A stretch of 64,000 bases of DNA, taken from contig NZ_JAKQZG010000011.1 in NCBI RefSeq assembly GCF_024359545.1, positions 1-64,000 of the forward strand, in the 5' to 3' direction. Below the pieces are notes generated by a model. The model was not told the origin of the DNA. It saw only the letters and a program-made list of their open reading frames with translations, and made no database searches. Both the position numbers and the translations under genes were made by a program. Position 1 is the first letter of the stretch, and every line of letters begins with the position of its first letter. This document shows, one piece after another, positions 36,533 to 46,151 of the stretch. The stretch is from Jiella marina (GTDB lineage Bacteria > Pseudomonadota > Alphaproteobacteria > Rhizobiales > Rhizobiaceae).

Positions 36533-37477
36533 TTACCGCTCGCCCCGCCGATAGGGCTGCATCAGGGCCTGCGGCACACGGGCGCGGCGCGACATGACGA
36601 TCAACGCGACGATCGACAGGATATACGGCATCATCAGGAAGAGCTGATACGGCACGACACTGCCGTAAGCCGTCTGCAGGCGAAGCTGATAGGCGTCGAA
36701 GAAGGCGAACAGCAGCGCGCCGAAGAGCGCGCGCCCCGGCCGCCAGGCGGCAAAGACGACCAGCGCAATGCAGACCCAGCCGCGCCCCTGGATCATGGTC
36801 GGGAAGAAGCTGTTGAAGGCCGACAGCGTCAGGAACGCGCCGCCCAGTCCCATCAGGGCGCTGCCGCAAACGACGGCGCCGATCCGAACCGCGATCGGAT
36901 CGATCCCCTGCGCTTCCGCGGCGTGGGGATTTTCACCGGTCATGCGCACGGCAAGCCCCAGCGGCGTGCGGGCGATGACATAGGCGATCAGGGCCGCGCA
37001 CGCGATCGCCAGATAGGTGGGCGGTGTCTGGGCAAAGAGCGTCGGGCCGATGAAGGGCAGATCGGACAGGCCCGGAATGTCGATCGGCGCAAACGGCGTG
37101 ATCGTCGGCGGCGTGCCCTGGACCGGCACGGCCAAACGAAAGACGTAATAGCCGAGGCTCGAGGCGAGCAGCGTGATGCCGAGCCCGGTCACGTGCTGGG
37201 ACAGCCCCAGCGGCACGGTCATCACCGCGTGGAGGAGCCCGAAGGCCGCTCCGCCGATCGCGGCAGCGAGCAGACCCGTCCAGAGGTCGGCGCCCTGAAA
37301 CACGGCCAGCCAGCCGAGCATCGCACCGAAGCTCATGATGCCTTCGATGCCGAGATTGAGAACGCCTGCGCGCTCGCAGATGAGGGCACCGAGCGTGCCG
37401 AAGATCAACGGCGTCGCAATGCGCAGGACCGCGGCCCACAGGCCGACCGAACCGAGAATCTCGAACGCCTCGCTCAT
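36533..37477 (-). CDS. ABC transporter permease (BMP/NupQ-type)
   Basis: 314 residues with about 8-9 membrane segments. The N-terminal APLIFGTLGALICERAGVLNLG-like stretch (residues about 21-45, ending NLGIEGIM) is the signature of the permease family that pairs with BMP-type binding proteins. It is the last gene of a five-gene operon; its ATG overlaps the stop of the preceding permease gene by 4 bp. It should form the channel with that permease for nucleoside or nucleobase import. Confidence 0.9.
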   Translation of the reverse strand: MSEAFEILGSVGLWAAVLRIATPLIFGTLGALICERAGVLNLGIEGIMSFGAMLGWLAVFQGADLWTGLLAAAIGGAAFGLLHAVMTVPLGLSQHVTGLGITLLASSLGYYVFRLAVPVQGTPPTITPFAPIDIPGLSDLPFIGPTLFAQTPPTYLAIACAALIAYVIARTPLGLAVRMTGENPHAAEAQGIDPIAVRIGAVVCGSALMGLGGAFLTLSAFNSFFPTMIQGRGWVCIALVVFAAWRPGRALFGALLFAFFDAYQLRLQTAYGSVVPYQLFLMMPYILSIVALIVMSRRARVPQALMQPYRRGER

Positions 37478-38523
37478 CGCCGGATCCTGTAGCTCGAAAG
37501 AAGCAGCGCGACGAGCATGGTCAGAAGCGAGAACGCCACCGTCACATCGGCGATGAAGCTCGGCACGCCGAGCGCCCGGCTCATGGAATCGGAGCCGACG
37601 AACATGGTCGCCGCGAAGACCGCTGCCGCCGCGACGCCGAGCGGCTGCAGATTGGCGAGCATGGCAACGATGATGCCGGCATAGCCATAGCCCGGCGAGA
37701 GGTCGGTGGTGACGTAGCCCTTGACGCCGAGCACCTCGATGACGCCGGCAAGCCCGGCCAGACCGCCGGACAGGCAGGCGACCTTGAGAAGCGTGGCGCC
37801 CAGCGGAATCCCGGCGAAGCGGGAGGCTTCGGGATTCAGCCCGACGGAGCGAGATTCGAGGCCGAACACCGTCTTCGACTGCATGATCTGGAGAAGGATC
37901 GCGAGGAGAAGCGCGACCAGAAGGCCTACGTGCAGCCGCGAGCGCTCGGCGAGCTTCGGCAGTTCCGCCTCGGAGACGATCGGGACCGACTGGGGCCAGC
38001 CAAAGGCGAGCGGATCCTTGAGCGGGCCCTCGATCATCATGGAGACGAAGAGGAGCACGACGAAATTCAGAAGCAGCGTCGTCACCACCTCGTCGACGCC
38101 GAAGCGGAGGCGCAGTGCTACCGGCACCAGCAGAAGCACCATTCCCGCCACGGCACCCGCCGCCATCAGCGCCACGATCAGAAGCGGAGCCGGCAGATGC
38201 AGCCAGTTCTGCGAGCCGAGAGCGGCCGCCGTGATCGCGCCGAGATAGAATTGCCCCTCCCCACCGATATTCCAGACCTTGGCGCGAAAGGCGATCGCTG
38301 CGGCAAGGCCGGTCAGAATCAGCGGAGCGGTGCGGGTCAGCGTCTCGGTCCAGGCGAGGCGAGAGCCGAAGGCGCCGTCGAGGATCGCGAGATAGGCCTG
38401 GCCGACATTGGCGCCGGCGAGTGCGATCAGCCCGCCGGAGAGGATGAGCGCGGCCACCACGGCGCCCACGGGCGCAAGCAGGGTCAGGGCGGCGGAGCGC
38501 TCGGTGCGGCGTTCCAGACGCAT
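37474..38523 (-). CDS. ABC transporter permease (BMP/NupP-type)
   Basis: 349 residues. MRLERRTERSAALTLLAPVG leads into about 9-10 membrane segments; AAAIAFRAKVWNIGGEGQFY is the characteristic family motif, where the second permease has ICERAGVLNLGIEG. The ATG overlaps the last base of the ATPase gene (TGATG), and the stop overlaps the next permease, so the three genes are translationally coupled. It is predicted to be the second half of the heterodimeric channel. Confidence 0.9.
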   Translation of the reverse strand: MRLERRTERSAALTLLAPVGAVVAALILSGGLIALAGANVGQAYLAILDGAFGSRLAWTETLTRTAPLILTGLAAAIAFRAKVWNIGGEGQFYLGAITAAALGSQNWLHLPAPLLIVALMAAGAVAGMVLLLVPVALRLRFGVDEVVTTLLLNFVVLLFVSMMIEGPLKDPLAFGWPQSVPIVSEAELPKLAERSRLHVGLLVALLLAILLQIMQSKTVFGLESRSVGLNPEASRFAGIPLGATLLKVACLSGGLAGLAGVIEVLGVKGYVTTDLSPGYGYAGIIVAMLANLQPLGVAAAAVFAATMFVGSDSMSRALGVPSFIADVTVAFSLLTMLVALLLSSYRIRR

Positions 38524-40064
38524 CAGGCCGCCGCCTCCCATTCGCCGGACATCATCAGGCCGAGCTTTCGGGCATCGAGCCCATCGGCCGAAACGGGCGG
38601 CGAGAGCCGGCCGCCGACGATCGCCTGGACCCGGTCGCTCAAGGCCAACACCTCGTCGAGATCCTCCGAGATCAGGACGACGCCCGCGCCGGCATCCCGC
38701 GCGGCAAGGATCTCGCCGTGGACGGCGGCGATTGCGCCCTCGTCGAGCCCGCGCGTCGGCTGGGCGGCGAGCAGGATCTTCGGCGTCTCCACCAGATTGC
38801 GGCCGAAAATCAGCTTCTGCATGTTTCCGCCAGAGAGAAGCCGGGTGCGGCTTTCCGGCCCGCCGCCGCGCACGTCGAACCGCTTGACGATCCCGTCGGT
38901 GAACTGCCGTGCCGCGCCCTCGCGCACGAAGCCGTGGCGGGCAAATCGGGGATCGCGCAGCCGCTCCAGAATGGTGTTCTCCCAGAGCGACAGATCCCCG
39001 ATCGCGCCCTCCGAATTGCGATCTTCCGGGATGCGGGCGACGCCGATCGCGACGAAATCCCGCGCGTCCAGCTGGCCCGCGTCCTGACCGAGGATGGTGA
39101 GCGTGCCGCTTGCCGGCCGGGCGAGACCGGAGAGGAGTTTCGCGAGCGTCGTCTGCCCATTGCCCGAGACACCCACGATGCCGAGCGTTTCGCCCGCACT
39201 CACCAGGAAGCACACATCCGAAAGCCGCCGGACACCGTTCTCGACGACATCGACGCCGGCGGCTTCCGCGACGATCTCGCCCGCCTCGCTTGCCTGTCGC
39301 ACCGGCCGGGCGACACGCCGTCCGACCATCAGTTCGGCGAGTTCTTCCTTGCTCGTCTCGGTCGCGCGGCGTTCGGCCACGAGCTTCCCCGCCCGCAGCA
39401 CCAGAACCCGGTCGGCCGCCGCCATCACCTCGTTCAGCTTGTGGGAGATGAAGATGATCGACAGCCCCTCCCCCGCCATCACCTTCAGCGTCTGGAACAG
39501 GCTGTCGCTCTCGGCTGGCGTCAGCACCGCCGTCGGCTCGTCGAGGATCAGGATGCGGGCGTCGTTGTAGAGGGCTTTCAGGATTTCCACCCGCTGGCGC
39601 TCACCGACGGAAAGATCGGCGACGAGAGCCTCCGGCTCGGCCTTCAGCCCGAAGCGCTCGGCAATACTCGCGAGCTTGGCGCGCGCCGCCTTCCGGTCGG
39701 AGCGCCAGGAAAGCAGGCTCTCCGTGCCGGTCATGACGTTGTCCAGCACCGAGAGATTGGGTGCCAGGGTGAAATGCTGATGCACCATGCCGACACCGGC
39801 GGCGATCGCCGCCTTCGGCCGGCCGAGCGGCAACTCCTTCCCCTCGACCGAGACGCGGCCCTCGTCCGGCATGTAATGGCCGAACAGAATATTCATCAGC
39901 GTCGTCTTGCCGGCGCCGTTCTCCCCCAGAAGTGCGACGATCTCGCCGCGCCTGAGCGTCAGCGACACGTCGTCATTCGCCGCGAAGGTGCCGAAGCGCT
40001 TGGTGATGTGTTCGAGGGCGAGGACGGTCGGGGTGGTGTCCGCAGTTTGCGGGGAAGCAATCAT
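38523..40064 (-). CDS. ABC transporter double ATPase (BMP/NupO-type)
   Basis: 513 residues with two ATP-binding domains. The first is canonical: ALLGENGAGKTTLMNILFG (Walker A), LSVGERQRVEILKAL (signature), ILILDEPTAVLTP (Walker B). The second is degenerate: GVSGNGQTTLAK has Gln for the Walker lysine, and ILLAAQPTRGLD stands for Walker B, as is normal in this family. It powers uptake through the two downstream permeases. A palindromic repeat and 290 bp separate it from the binding-protein gene upstream. Confidence 0.93.
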   Translation of the reverse strand: MIASPQTADTTPTVLALEHITKRFGTFAANDDVSLTLRRGEIVALLGENGAGKTTLMNILFGHYMPDEGRVSVEGKELPLGRPKAAIAAGVGMVHQHFTLAPNLSVLDNVMTGTESLLSWRSDRKAARAKLASIAERFGLKAEPEALVADLSVGERQRVEILKALYNDARILILDEPTAVLTPAESDSLFQTLKVMAGEGLSIIFISHKLNEVMAAADRVLVLRAGKLVAERRATETSKEELAELMVGRRVARPVRQASEAGEIVAEAAGVDVVENGVRRLSDVCFLVSAGETLGIVGVSGNGQTTLAKLLSGLARPASGTLTILGQDAGQLDARDFVAIGVARIPEDRNSEGAIGDLSLWENTILERLRDPRFARHGFVREGAARQFTDGIVKRFDVRGGGPESRTRLLSGGNMQKLIFGRNLVETPKILLAAQPTRGLDEGAIAAVHGEILAARDAGAGVVLISEDLDEVLALSDRVQAIVGGRLSPPVSADGLDARKLGLMMSGEWEAAA

Positions 40065-40136
40065 CAGCCTGAAGCCTCGTCAATGTCCGCAGGCGCGCCA
40101 ACCGCTTCATAAGAGCGGGTCAATGCGGGAAGCCTG

Positions 40137-40259
40137 ATCTCCCCCCTTGCGGGGGAGATGGGTGGGAACCCAGAGGGGGGTGCGGCGCCGGCCGTCGGAA
40201 GTTCTCCGCCAGGGACGCCCCCTCTGCCTGCCGGCATCTCCCCCGCAAGGGGGGAGATC
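40137..40259. repeat. Palindromic mosaic repeat with exact 25-bp terminal inverted arms
   Basis: Arms 40137-40161 and 40235-40259 are exact reverse complements; each is itself a hairpin (CTCCCCCCTTGCGGGGGAG). The inner parts GAGGGGGGTGC and GACGCCCCCTC also pair. The architecture is that of the repeat at 3299-3414 but the sequence differs. It lies between the BMP-protein and ATPase genes and may act as an mRNA stem that protects or separates the upstream message. Confidence 0.85.
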
Positions 40260-40354
40260 GAAACTTGGCCGCTTGCACCTTGACTACGAGCGTTGCTCTG
40301 GCCAATGCGTTAGCGCCAGACTCATACAAGGTGAGAAAAGGCGCCCCTCCTCGA

Positions 40355-41347
40355 TCACTTCGGCTCGTTAAAGTCGATCGGCACCTCGAATTCGCCGGCC
40401 TTGATCGCCGCGCGCTTCTCCTCCATCGCCTTCACGGCGTCGGCCGGCACCATGGATTCGGCGTAGACGATGTCGTTGCCGCCTTCCTTCATCAGGCTGT
40501 AGGGCGTGTAGTTCTTGCCGGTCGGGTTGCCAGCCCTGGTGTCGGCGACGGCAGCGTCGAGGATCGGGCGGAAGTACCACATGGCGTTGGCGAAGACCGT
40601 GTCCGGATAGCGCTCAGTATAGTCGATCAGCGAGCCGATCGCCTTGATGCCGCGTTCCTTGGCAGCGTCCGCCGTGCCGATGCGCTCGCCGAACAGGATG
40701 TCGGCGCCGGCGTCGATCTGGGCAAGCCCCGCCTCGCGGGCCTTGGGCGGATCGAAGAAGGTGCCGATGAAGCCGATCAGGTGCTTGGCATCGGGCCGCA
40801 CCTCGTTGACGCCCATGCGGAAGCCGTTGATCAGCATGTTCACTTCGGGGATCGGAATCGCGCCGACCGCGCCGAAGGTGCCGCTTTCGCTCATCGGGCC
40901 GGCGAGCATGCCCGCGAGATAGGCCGCCTCGTGGTTCCAGGTGCCGAAGGTGCCGAAATTGTCGCCGGCCGGCTCGCCGGAGGAGCCCATGAGGAACATG
41001 GTCTCGGGATAGTCCGCCGCGACCTGGCGCGCCTCGCGCTCCACCGCATAAGCCTCACCGACGATCAGATCGGCGCCGCCCTCGGCATATTCACGCATCG
41101 CACGGGGATAGTCCGTGCCGCTCACGCCTTCGGAAAAGACGTATTCGATCGCGCCGTCGGCCGCCGCCTCCTGCATCGCCTTGTGAAGGCGCGAGTTCCA
41201 GGCGTTCTCGACCGGCGAAGCGTGGATGCCCGCCACCTTGAGCTTTGTGTCCTGGGCAAAGCCGGAGCGCATCGGCAGAGCCAGCGCGGCGCCGAGCCCG
41301 GCGCCCGCGACGAGAACCCGGCGCCGGTCGATCAGTGTCTTCTTCAT
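40355..41347 (-). CDS. BMP-family substrate-binding protein of the nucleobase/nucleoside ABC transporter
   Basis: 330 residues from the ATG at 41347, with GGGGAG upstream. The signal carries a twin-arginine-like DRRRVLVAGAGLGAALAL, ending near GFAQD. The mature protein has YVFSEGVSGTDYPRAMREYA, GGADLIVGEAYA and GFIGTFFDPPKAREAGLAQI, typical of the BMP/Med lipoprotein-like binding family, though it has no lipobox here. It binds the ligand in the periplasm. The cytosine deaminase gene upstream suggests a pyrimidine or related base as ligand. Confidence 0.9.
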   Translation of the reverse strand: MKKTLIDRRRVLVAGAGLGAALALPMRSGFAQDTKLKVAGIHASPVENAWNSRLHKAMQEAAADGAIEYVFSEGVSGTDYPRAMREYAEGGADLIVGEAYAVEREARQVAADYPETMFLMGSSGEPAGDNFGTFGTWNHEAAYLAGMLAGPMSESGTFGAVGAIPIPEVNMLINGFRMGVNEVRPDAKHLIGFIGTFFDPPKAREAGLAQIDAGADILFGERIGTADAAKERGIKAIGSLIDYTERYPDTVFANAMWYFRPILDAAVADTRAGNPTGKNYTPYSLMKEGGNDIVYAESMVPADAVKAMEEKRAAIKAGEFEVPIDFNEPK

Positions 41348-41467
41348 GGTGTGGAACGCTCCCCAGCGATGTTGTCGATCGAACTCGTGATCACAGCGCA
41401 GTTTGGATATCTGCACAAAAGCTTGTCAACCGTAGCGATCGATTAGCAAGCGGTCATTCCCCGCCTT

Positions 41468-42763
41468 TCACCCTTCCCGGGGTGCGTAACTCGCGGGATC
41501 GATGATCGTCGCGTCCCGGTCTGGCAGGGTTAGGCGGCTCTGGCGCCGCTCACTCCGCGCAATCACGCGGCCGGCCTTCACCACGGCGAGGCGGTTCGCC
41601 TTCAACCGGATCGCTTCGATCGGGTCCCGAGCCTGGAGCACGACGAGATCGGCCGCCTTGCCGACTTCGAGCCCGTAATCGTCGAGGCCCATGGCCTTGG
41701 CGGAATTGACCGTCACGGCGTCGAAACAGCTTCGGATGGCATCGCGGGAGGTCATCTGCGCCACGTGAACCGCCATATGCGCCACCTCCAGCATGTCGCC
41801 GGAGCCGAGCGAATACCAGGGGTCCATCACGCAGTCATGGCCAAAGGCGACGTTGATTCCGGCCGCCATCAGCTCCGGCACGCGGGTCATGCCGCGGCGC
41901 TTCGGGTAGGTGTCGTGGCGGCCCTGTAGCGTGATGTTGATCAGCGGGTTCGGAATGACGTCAATTTCCGCCTCGGCGATCAGCGGGATCAGCTTCGAGA
42001 CGTAGTAATTGTCCATGGAGTGCATGGAGGTGAGGTGCGAGCCCGCGACGCGGCCCTTGAGCCCATGGCGCACCGTCTCGGCGGCCAGCGTCTCCACATG
42101 GCGCGACATCGGATCGTCGGTCTCGTCGCAGTGCATGTCGACCCTGAGACCGCGCTCGGCGGCAATCCGGCACAAGGCCGCGACCGACTTCGCGCCATCT
42201 TCCATCGTGCGTTCGAAATGCGGGATGCCGCCGACGATGTCGACGCCCATGTCGAGCGCCCGTTCCAGCAACTCCGCCGCACCCGGCGACCGGAAATAAC
42301 CGTCCTGGGGGAAGGCAACGAGCTGGAGGTCGATGTATCCGCGCACACGGTCGCGGACTTCGAGCAGCGCCTCGGCGGTGACGAGGCGCGGGTCGGAAAC
42401 GTCCACATGGCTGCGGATGGCGAGCAGGCCCTGGCTTGCGGCGAGATCGCAATAACGAACCGCCCGCTCGACCAGGGCCTCGCGGGTGAGAAGCGGCTTC
42501 AGCTCACCCCAGAGCGCGATGCCTTCGAGAAGCGTGCCCGAGAGGTTCATGCGCGGCAGACCGAGCGAGAGCGTCGCGTCCATATGGAAATGCGGATCAA
42601 TGAACGGTGGCGAAACGAACGAACCAGTGGCGTCGATCGTCTCGCCCGCTTCGGCCGAAATCCCCGTTTCGATCGCCGTGATGCGCCCACCCGAAAGGCC
42701 GATATCCATGTCGCGGCGCCCGTCGGGAAGATTGGCGTGTTTCACGACGAGATCGAAGCTCAT
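41468..42763 (-). CDS. Cytosine deaminase-like amidohydrolase
   Basis: 431 residues. An amidohydrolase TIM barrel with PPFIDPHFHMDATLS (metal HxH), RSHVDVSDPRL, DMHCDETDDPMSRH (metal His and catalytic Glu region), GSHLTSMHSM, and AFGHDCVMDPWYSLGSG (metal Asp). These match the CodA group, which deaminates cytosine to uracil; related enzymes act on other N-heterocycles. It is the first gene of the operon that continues with the BMP protein, ATPase and permeases, so import and deamination of a base are linked. Confidence 0.87.
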   Translation of the reverse strand: MSFDLVVKHANLPDGRRDMDIGLSGGRITAIETGISAEAGETIDATGSFVSPPFIDPHFHMDATLSLGLPRMNLSGTLLEGIALWGELKPLLTREALVERAVRYCDLAASQGLLAIRSHVDVSDPRLVTAEALLEVRDRVRGYIDLQLVAFPQDGYFRSPGAAELLERALDMGVDIVGGIPHFERTMEDGAKSVAALCRIAAERGLRVDMHCDETDDPMSRHVETLAAETVRHGLKGRVAGSHLTSMHSMDNYYVSKLIPLIAEAEIDVIPNPLINITLQGRHDTYPKRRGMTRVPELMAAGINVAFGHDCVMDPWYSLGSGDMLEVAHMAVHVAQMTSRDAIRSCFDAVTVNSAKAMGLDDYGLEVGKAADLVVLQARDPIEAIRLKANRLAVVKAGRVIARSERRQSRLTLPDRDATIIDPASYAPREG

Positions 42764-43001
42764 GGGCCTGCCCTTTGAAAATTATCCGCTTGGCTCTCGC
42801 ATGCCGAGAAGCCGCGGGGATTCTGCACGGAAGGCCGCCCTCCGCAATCGCCCCGCGCAACGACGGAACGCTTTGCATGTCGCGCAATATTCCGTTAGGT
42901 CACTTTGTTGTTGATTGACCTCAGAACGGGTCCGAACGGATTGAAAGGTCAGGAATCGCTCTCATGATGGCGCGGTCCTGACTGCAGAACGGGAGATGTC
43001 G

Positions 43002-46000
43002 ATGCGGCCGCTTCTTTGGATCACCCTCATGATGATCGGGTTCCTGTCCGTTGGACAGGCTCGTGCAGCCGATGATGTGATGGTGGTGTTCGACGGCTCG
43101 AACTCCATGTGGGGACAGATTGAAGGCCGGCCCAAGATCGAGATCGCCCGCGAGGCCATCGCCAACCTTCTGGGCGACTGGACCGAAAGCACCCAGATCG
43201 GGCTCATGGCCTATGGCCACCGGCGCCAAGGCGACTGCAACGACATCGAGACCTTAGTCCCGCTTGGGAAGACCGATCGCGGTGCGTTTCTCGAGACGGC
43301 CCGCTCCATCGTCCCGCGCGGCAAGACCCCGCTGACCAGCGCCATCGAACAGGCAGCCAACGGTCTGTCCTATCGCGACCGCAATGCAACCGTGGTCGTG
43401 GTCACCGATGGCATCGAGAGTTGCAACCGCGACCCTTGCGCGCTTGCCGAAATGCTTGAGGAAACCGGCGTCGGCTTTACCGCCCATGTCATCGGCTTCG
43501 ATGTCGGCGACGACGATCGGCGTTCGCTCGCCTGCATCGCCGAGAAGACTGGCGGGCAGTTCTTCGCGGCCGAGGATGCGGAACAGCTGAACGAGGCCCT
43601 GAGCTTCGTGAGCGAGACTGTCTCGGCCGAGACCGAGCCGGTGGAGGAAACGACGAGCGTCGAGTTCGCGGCCGAGGAAACGGCGGTTGCAGGCGAGGAT
43701 ATCGAGGTCACCTGGAGCCCCGTTCTCGACGAGCGCGACTATGTCACGCTCGTGCCGGCCGATGCGGAAGACGACACGATCGGCAATCACGTCCGGGCAG
43801 GATCGAGCCAGCCCGGCCGGATCACCGCGCCGAGCGAACCGGGCGCCTATCAGCTTCGCTATGTGCGCGACTCCGACCGGTCGGTTGTCTCGGCGAAACC
43901 GATCGAGGTCACCGGTCCGGCCATCACGCTCACCGTGCCCGAAAGCGCCACGGCGGGATCGAGCTTCAATGTCGCCTGGAGCGAACGCATCCAGCATCAG
44001 GACTACGTGGTCATCGTTCCCGCCGGCTCCGATCCCGGCACGTCGGGCAATTATCGGCGTGTACGCGACGACGAGTCCGGCGATCTCGTCGCCCCGGCCG
44101 ATCCGGGTCTTTACGAAGTCCGCTACGTTCTGAACGAGGGCGGCAAGACCGTTGCTTCGGCGCCGATCGAGATCGTCGACGCCGCGATCACCCTTGCCGT
44201 GCCCGAAACGACCACGACCGGGTCGAGCTTCGACGTGAGATGGGGGCAGCGCATTCACCATCAGGACTATGTCGTCATCGTGCCGGCTGGCTCAGACCCC
44301 GGCACCTCGGGCAATTATCGCCGCGTGCGCGACGCCGAATCCGGTGATCTCATCGCGCCAGCCGATCCGGGCCTCTACGAAGTCCGCTATGTCCTGAACG
44401 AAGGCGGCAAGACCGTCGCCTCGGCGCCGATCGAAGTCACGAGCGCGGCGATCAGCCTCACCGTTCCGGAAACAGTGACGACCGGAGCACGGTTCGAGGT
44501 CGCCTGGAGCCAGAGCGTCCATTCGCAGGACTATGTCGTCATCGTGCCAGCTGGTTCGGACCCTGGTACATCGGGGAATTATCGCCGCGTGCGCGGCGCC
44601 CAGTCCGGCACTCTGGTCGCCCCTTCCGATCCGGGATTCTACGAGGTTCGCTATGTCCTGAACGAGGGCGGCAAGACCCTCGCATCCGAGCCGGTCGAGG
44701 TCACGAATGCAACCATCAGCCTCACCGTGCCGGAAGCCGTCACCACCGGAGCGCGGTTCGAGGTCGCCTGGAGCCAGGCAATCCACTCGCAGGACTATGT
44801 CGTCATCGTTCCGGCCGGTTCGAACCCCGGCACCTCCGGCAATTACCGGCGGGTCAAGGACGCACAGTCGGGCACTCTCGTCGCGCCCTCCGATCCCGGC
44901 CTTTACGAAGTTCGCTACATTCTCAACGAAGGTGACAAGACCCTCGCTTCCGCGCCGGTCGAGGTCACGGACGCAACCATCAGCCTGACCGTGCCGGAGA
45001 CCGTCACCACCGGGCAGAGCTTCGAGGTCGCCTGGAGCCAGAGTGTCCACTCGCGGGACTATGTCGTCATCGTCCCGGCCGGCTCCGATCCGGGCACGTC
45101 CGGCAATTATCGCAGGGTCAAAGCCGCCGAGTCCGGCACTCTGATCGCCCCCTCCGATCCGGGTCTCTATGAAGTCCGCTATGTCCTCAACGAGGGCGGC
45201 AAGATCCTCGCGTCCGCTCCAGTCGAGGTAACGGGGGCGACCATCAGTCTGACCGTACCGGAAACAATCACCACCGGGCAGAGCTTCGAGGTCGCCTGGA
45301 ACCAGACCATCCACTCACGGGACTATGTCATCATTGTTCCGGCCGGCTCCGATCCCGGCACCTCGGGCAATTATCGCAGGGTCAAGGCCGCTCAATCCGG
45401 CAATCTCGTCGCCCCCTCCGATCCGGGAATGTACGAGGTTCGCTATGTCCTGAACGAGGGCGGCAAGACTTTGGGATCCACGCCGGTCGAGGTCGTCAAC
45501 GCGGCGATGGAGTTGACGGCGCCGGAGACGGTACGGGCGGGTGGCGAGATCGACGTCGCACTGAACGGTACGCCGCCACACCACCGGGATTATGTCGGGA
45601 TCGCCCCTGCCGGCGCCGAAAAGCTCAGCGATTATCGCCGGGTCCGGGGTGCCGCAACCATCAGCTTCAAGGCGCCCGAGGAAAAGGGCCTGTACGAAAT
45701 CCGCTACGTCCTGAACGAGGGCTCGAAGACCATCGCCACGACCATGATCGAGGTTGTGGACGAAAACGCTGCGATCGACACGGGCGGTTCGCTGGACGCC
45801 CCCGAAACCGCGGCGCCCGGTGCGTCCGTCACCGTCGACTGGACCAGTTCCTCCCAGAGCGAGCGCCAACGCATTTCGCTGGCCCGGCGCGACCAGGCAG
45901 ACTTCACCTGGATCACGGCCCAGAAGCTCGGATCGGAAGCCTCCTTGAGCTTTGCCATGCCGCAGGAGCCGGGGTTTTACGAATTCCGACTTCTCGACCT

Positions 46001-46046
46001 TGCCGCAAGCAGCGTGCTCAGCCGCTCGATCATTGAGGTCAAGTGA
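43002..46046 (+). CDS. Secreted VWA-domain protein with nine tandem beta-rich repeats
   Basis: 1014 residues from the ATG at 43002, with GGGAG 6 bp upstream; an ATG 6 bp earlier is too close to that site. A signal peptide (about 1-22) is followed by a VWA domain (about 25-205) with the MIDAS motif VVFDGSNSMWG and VVVTDGIESCNRD. Then come nine repeats of about 88 residues; six (43917-45500) are nearly identical (HSQDYVVIVPAGSDPGTSGN, YEVRYVLNEGGKT), flanked by one divergent copy before and two after. The protein is probably periplasmic or extracellular and metal-dependent, with repeats acting as a stalk or binding array. The partner is unknown. Confidence 0.88.
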   Translation: MRPLLWITLMMIGFLSVGQARAADDVMVVFDGSNSMWGQIEGRPKIEIAREAIANLLGDWTESTQIGLMAYGHRRQGDCNDIETLVPLGKTDRGAFLETARSIVPRGKTPLTSAIEQAANGLSYRDRNATVVVVTDGIESCNRDPCALAEMLEETGVGFTAHVIGFDVGDDDRRSLACIAEKTGGQFFAAEDAEQLNEALSFVSETVSAETEPVEETTSVEFAAEETAVAGEDIEVTWSPVLDERDYVTLVPADAEDDTIGNHVRAGSSQPGRITAPSEPGAYQLRYVRDSDRSVVSAKPIEVTGPAITLTVPESATAGSSFNVAWSERIQHQDYVVIVPAGSDPGTSGNYRRVRDDESGDLVAPADPGLYEVRYVLNEGGKTVASAPIEIVDAAITLAVPETTTTGSSFDVRWGQRIHHQDYVVIVPAGSDPGTSGNYRRVRDAESGDLIAPADPGLYEVRYVLNEGGKTVASAPIEVTSAAISLTVPETVTTGARFEVAWSQSVHSQDYVVIVPAGSDPGTSGNYRRVRGAQSGTLVAPSDPGFYEVRYVLNEGGKTLASEPVEVTNATISLTVPEAVTTGARFEVAWSQAIHSQDYVVIVPAGSNPGTSGNYRRVKDAQSGTLVAPSDPGLYEVRYILNEGDKTLASAPVEVTDATISLTVPETVTTGQSFEVAWSQSVHSRDYVVIVPAGSDPGTSGNYRRVKAAESGTLIAPSDPGLYEVRYVLNEGGKILASAPVEVTGATISLTVPETITTGQSFEVAWNQTIHSRDYVIIVPAGSDPGTSGNYRRVKAAQSGNLVAPSDPGMYEVRYVLNEGGKTLGSTPVEVVNAAMELTAPETVRAGGEIDVALNGTPPHHRDYVGIAPAGAEKLSDYRRVRGAATISFKAPEEKGLYEIRYVLNEGSKTIATTMIEVVDENAAIDTGGSLDAPETAAPGASVTVDWTSSSQSERQRISLARRDQADFTWITAQKLGSEASLSFAMPQEPGFYEFRLLDLAASSVLSRSIIEVK
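43917..45500 (+). repeat. Six tandem 264-bp coding repeats in the VWA gene
   Basis: The units start at 43917, 44181, 44445, 44709, 44973 and 45237, each exactly 264 bp (88 codons) with no indels between units. Recurring blocks include GACTATGTCGTCATCGT and GTCCTGAACGAGGGCGGCAA. Similarity at third positions indicates recent duplication or gene conversion. Confidence 0.9.
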
Positions 46047-46151
46047 CACGCGGCGCTGAGGAGAGGCAGCCTGGCCCGCGTGGAGAGCGATCCTCGTGGC
46101 TCGCGCCCGGACGAAGGATGAAGTCGGGAAGGCGAAGCCGCCGGACCTTCG

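Noticed and set aside
43254-46049. Repeat region of the VWA gene as a CRISPR-like array or mobile repeat
   Set aside because: The periodicity is exactly 88 codons, in frame, and encodes a recurring protein domain; there are no spacers.
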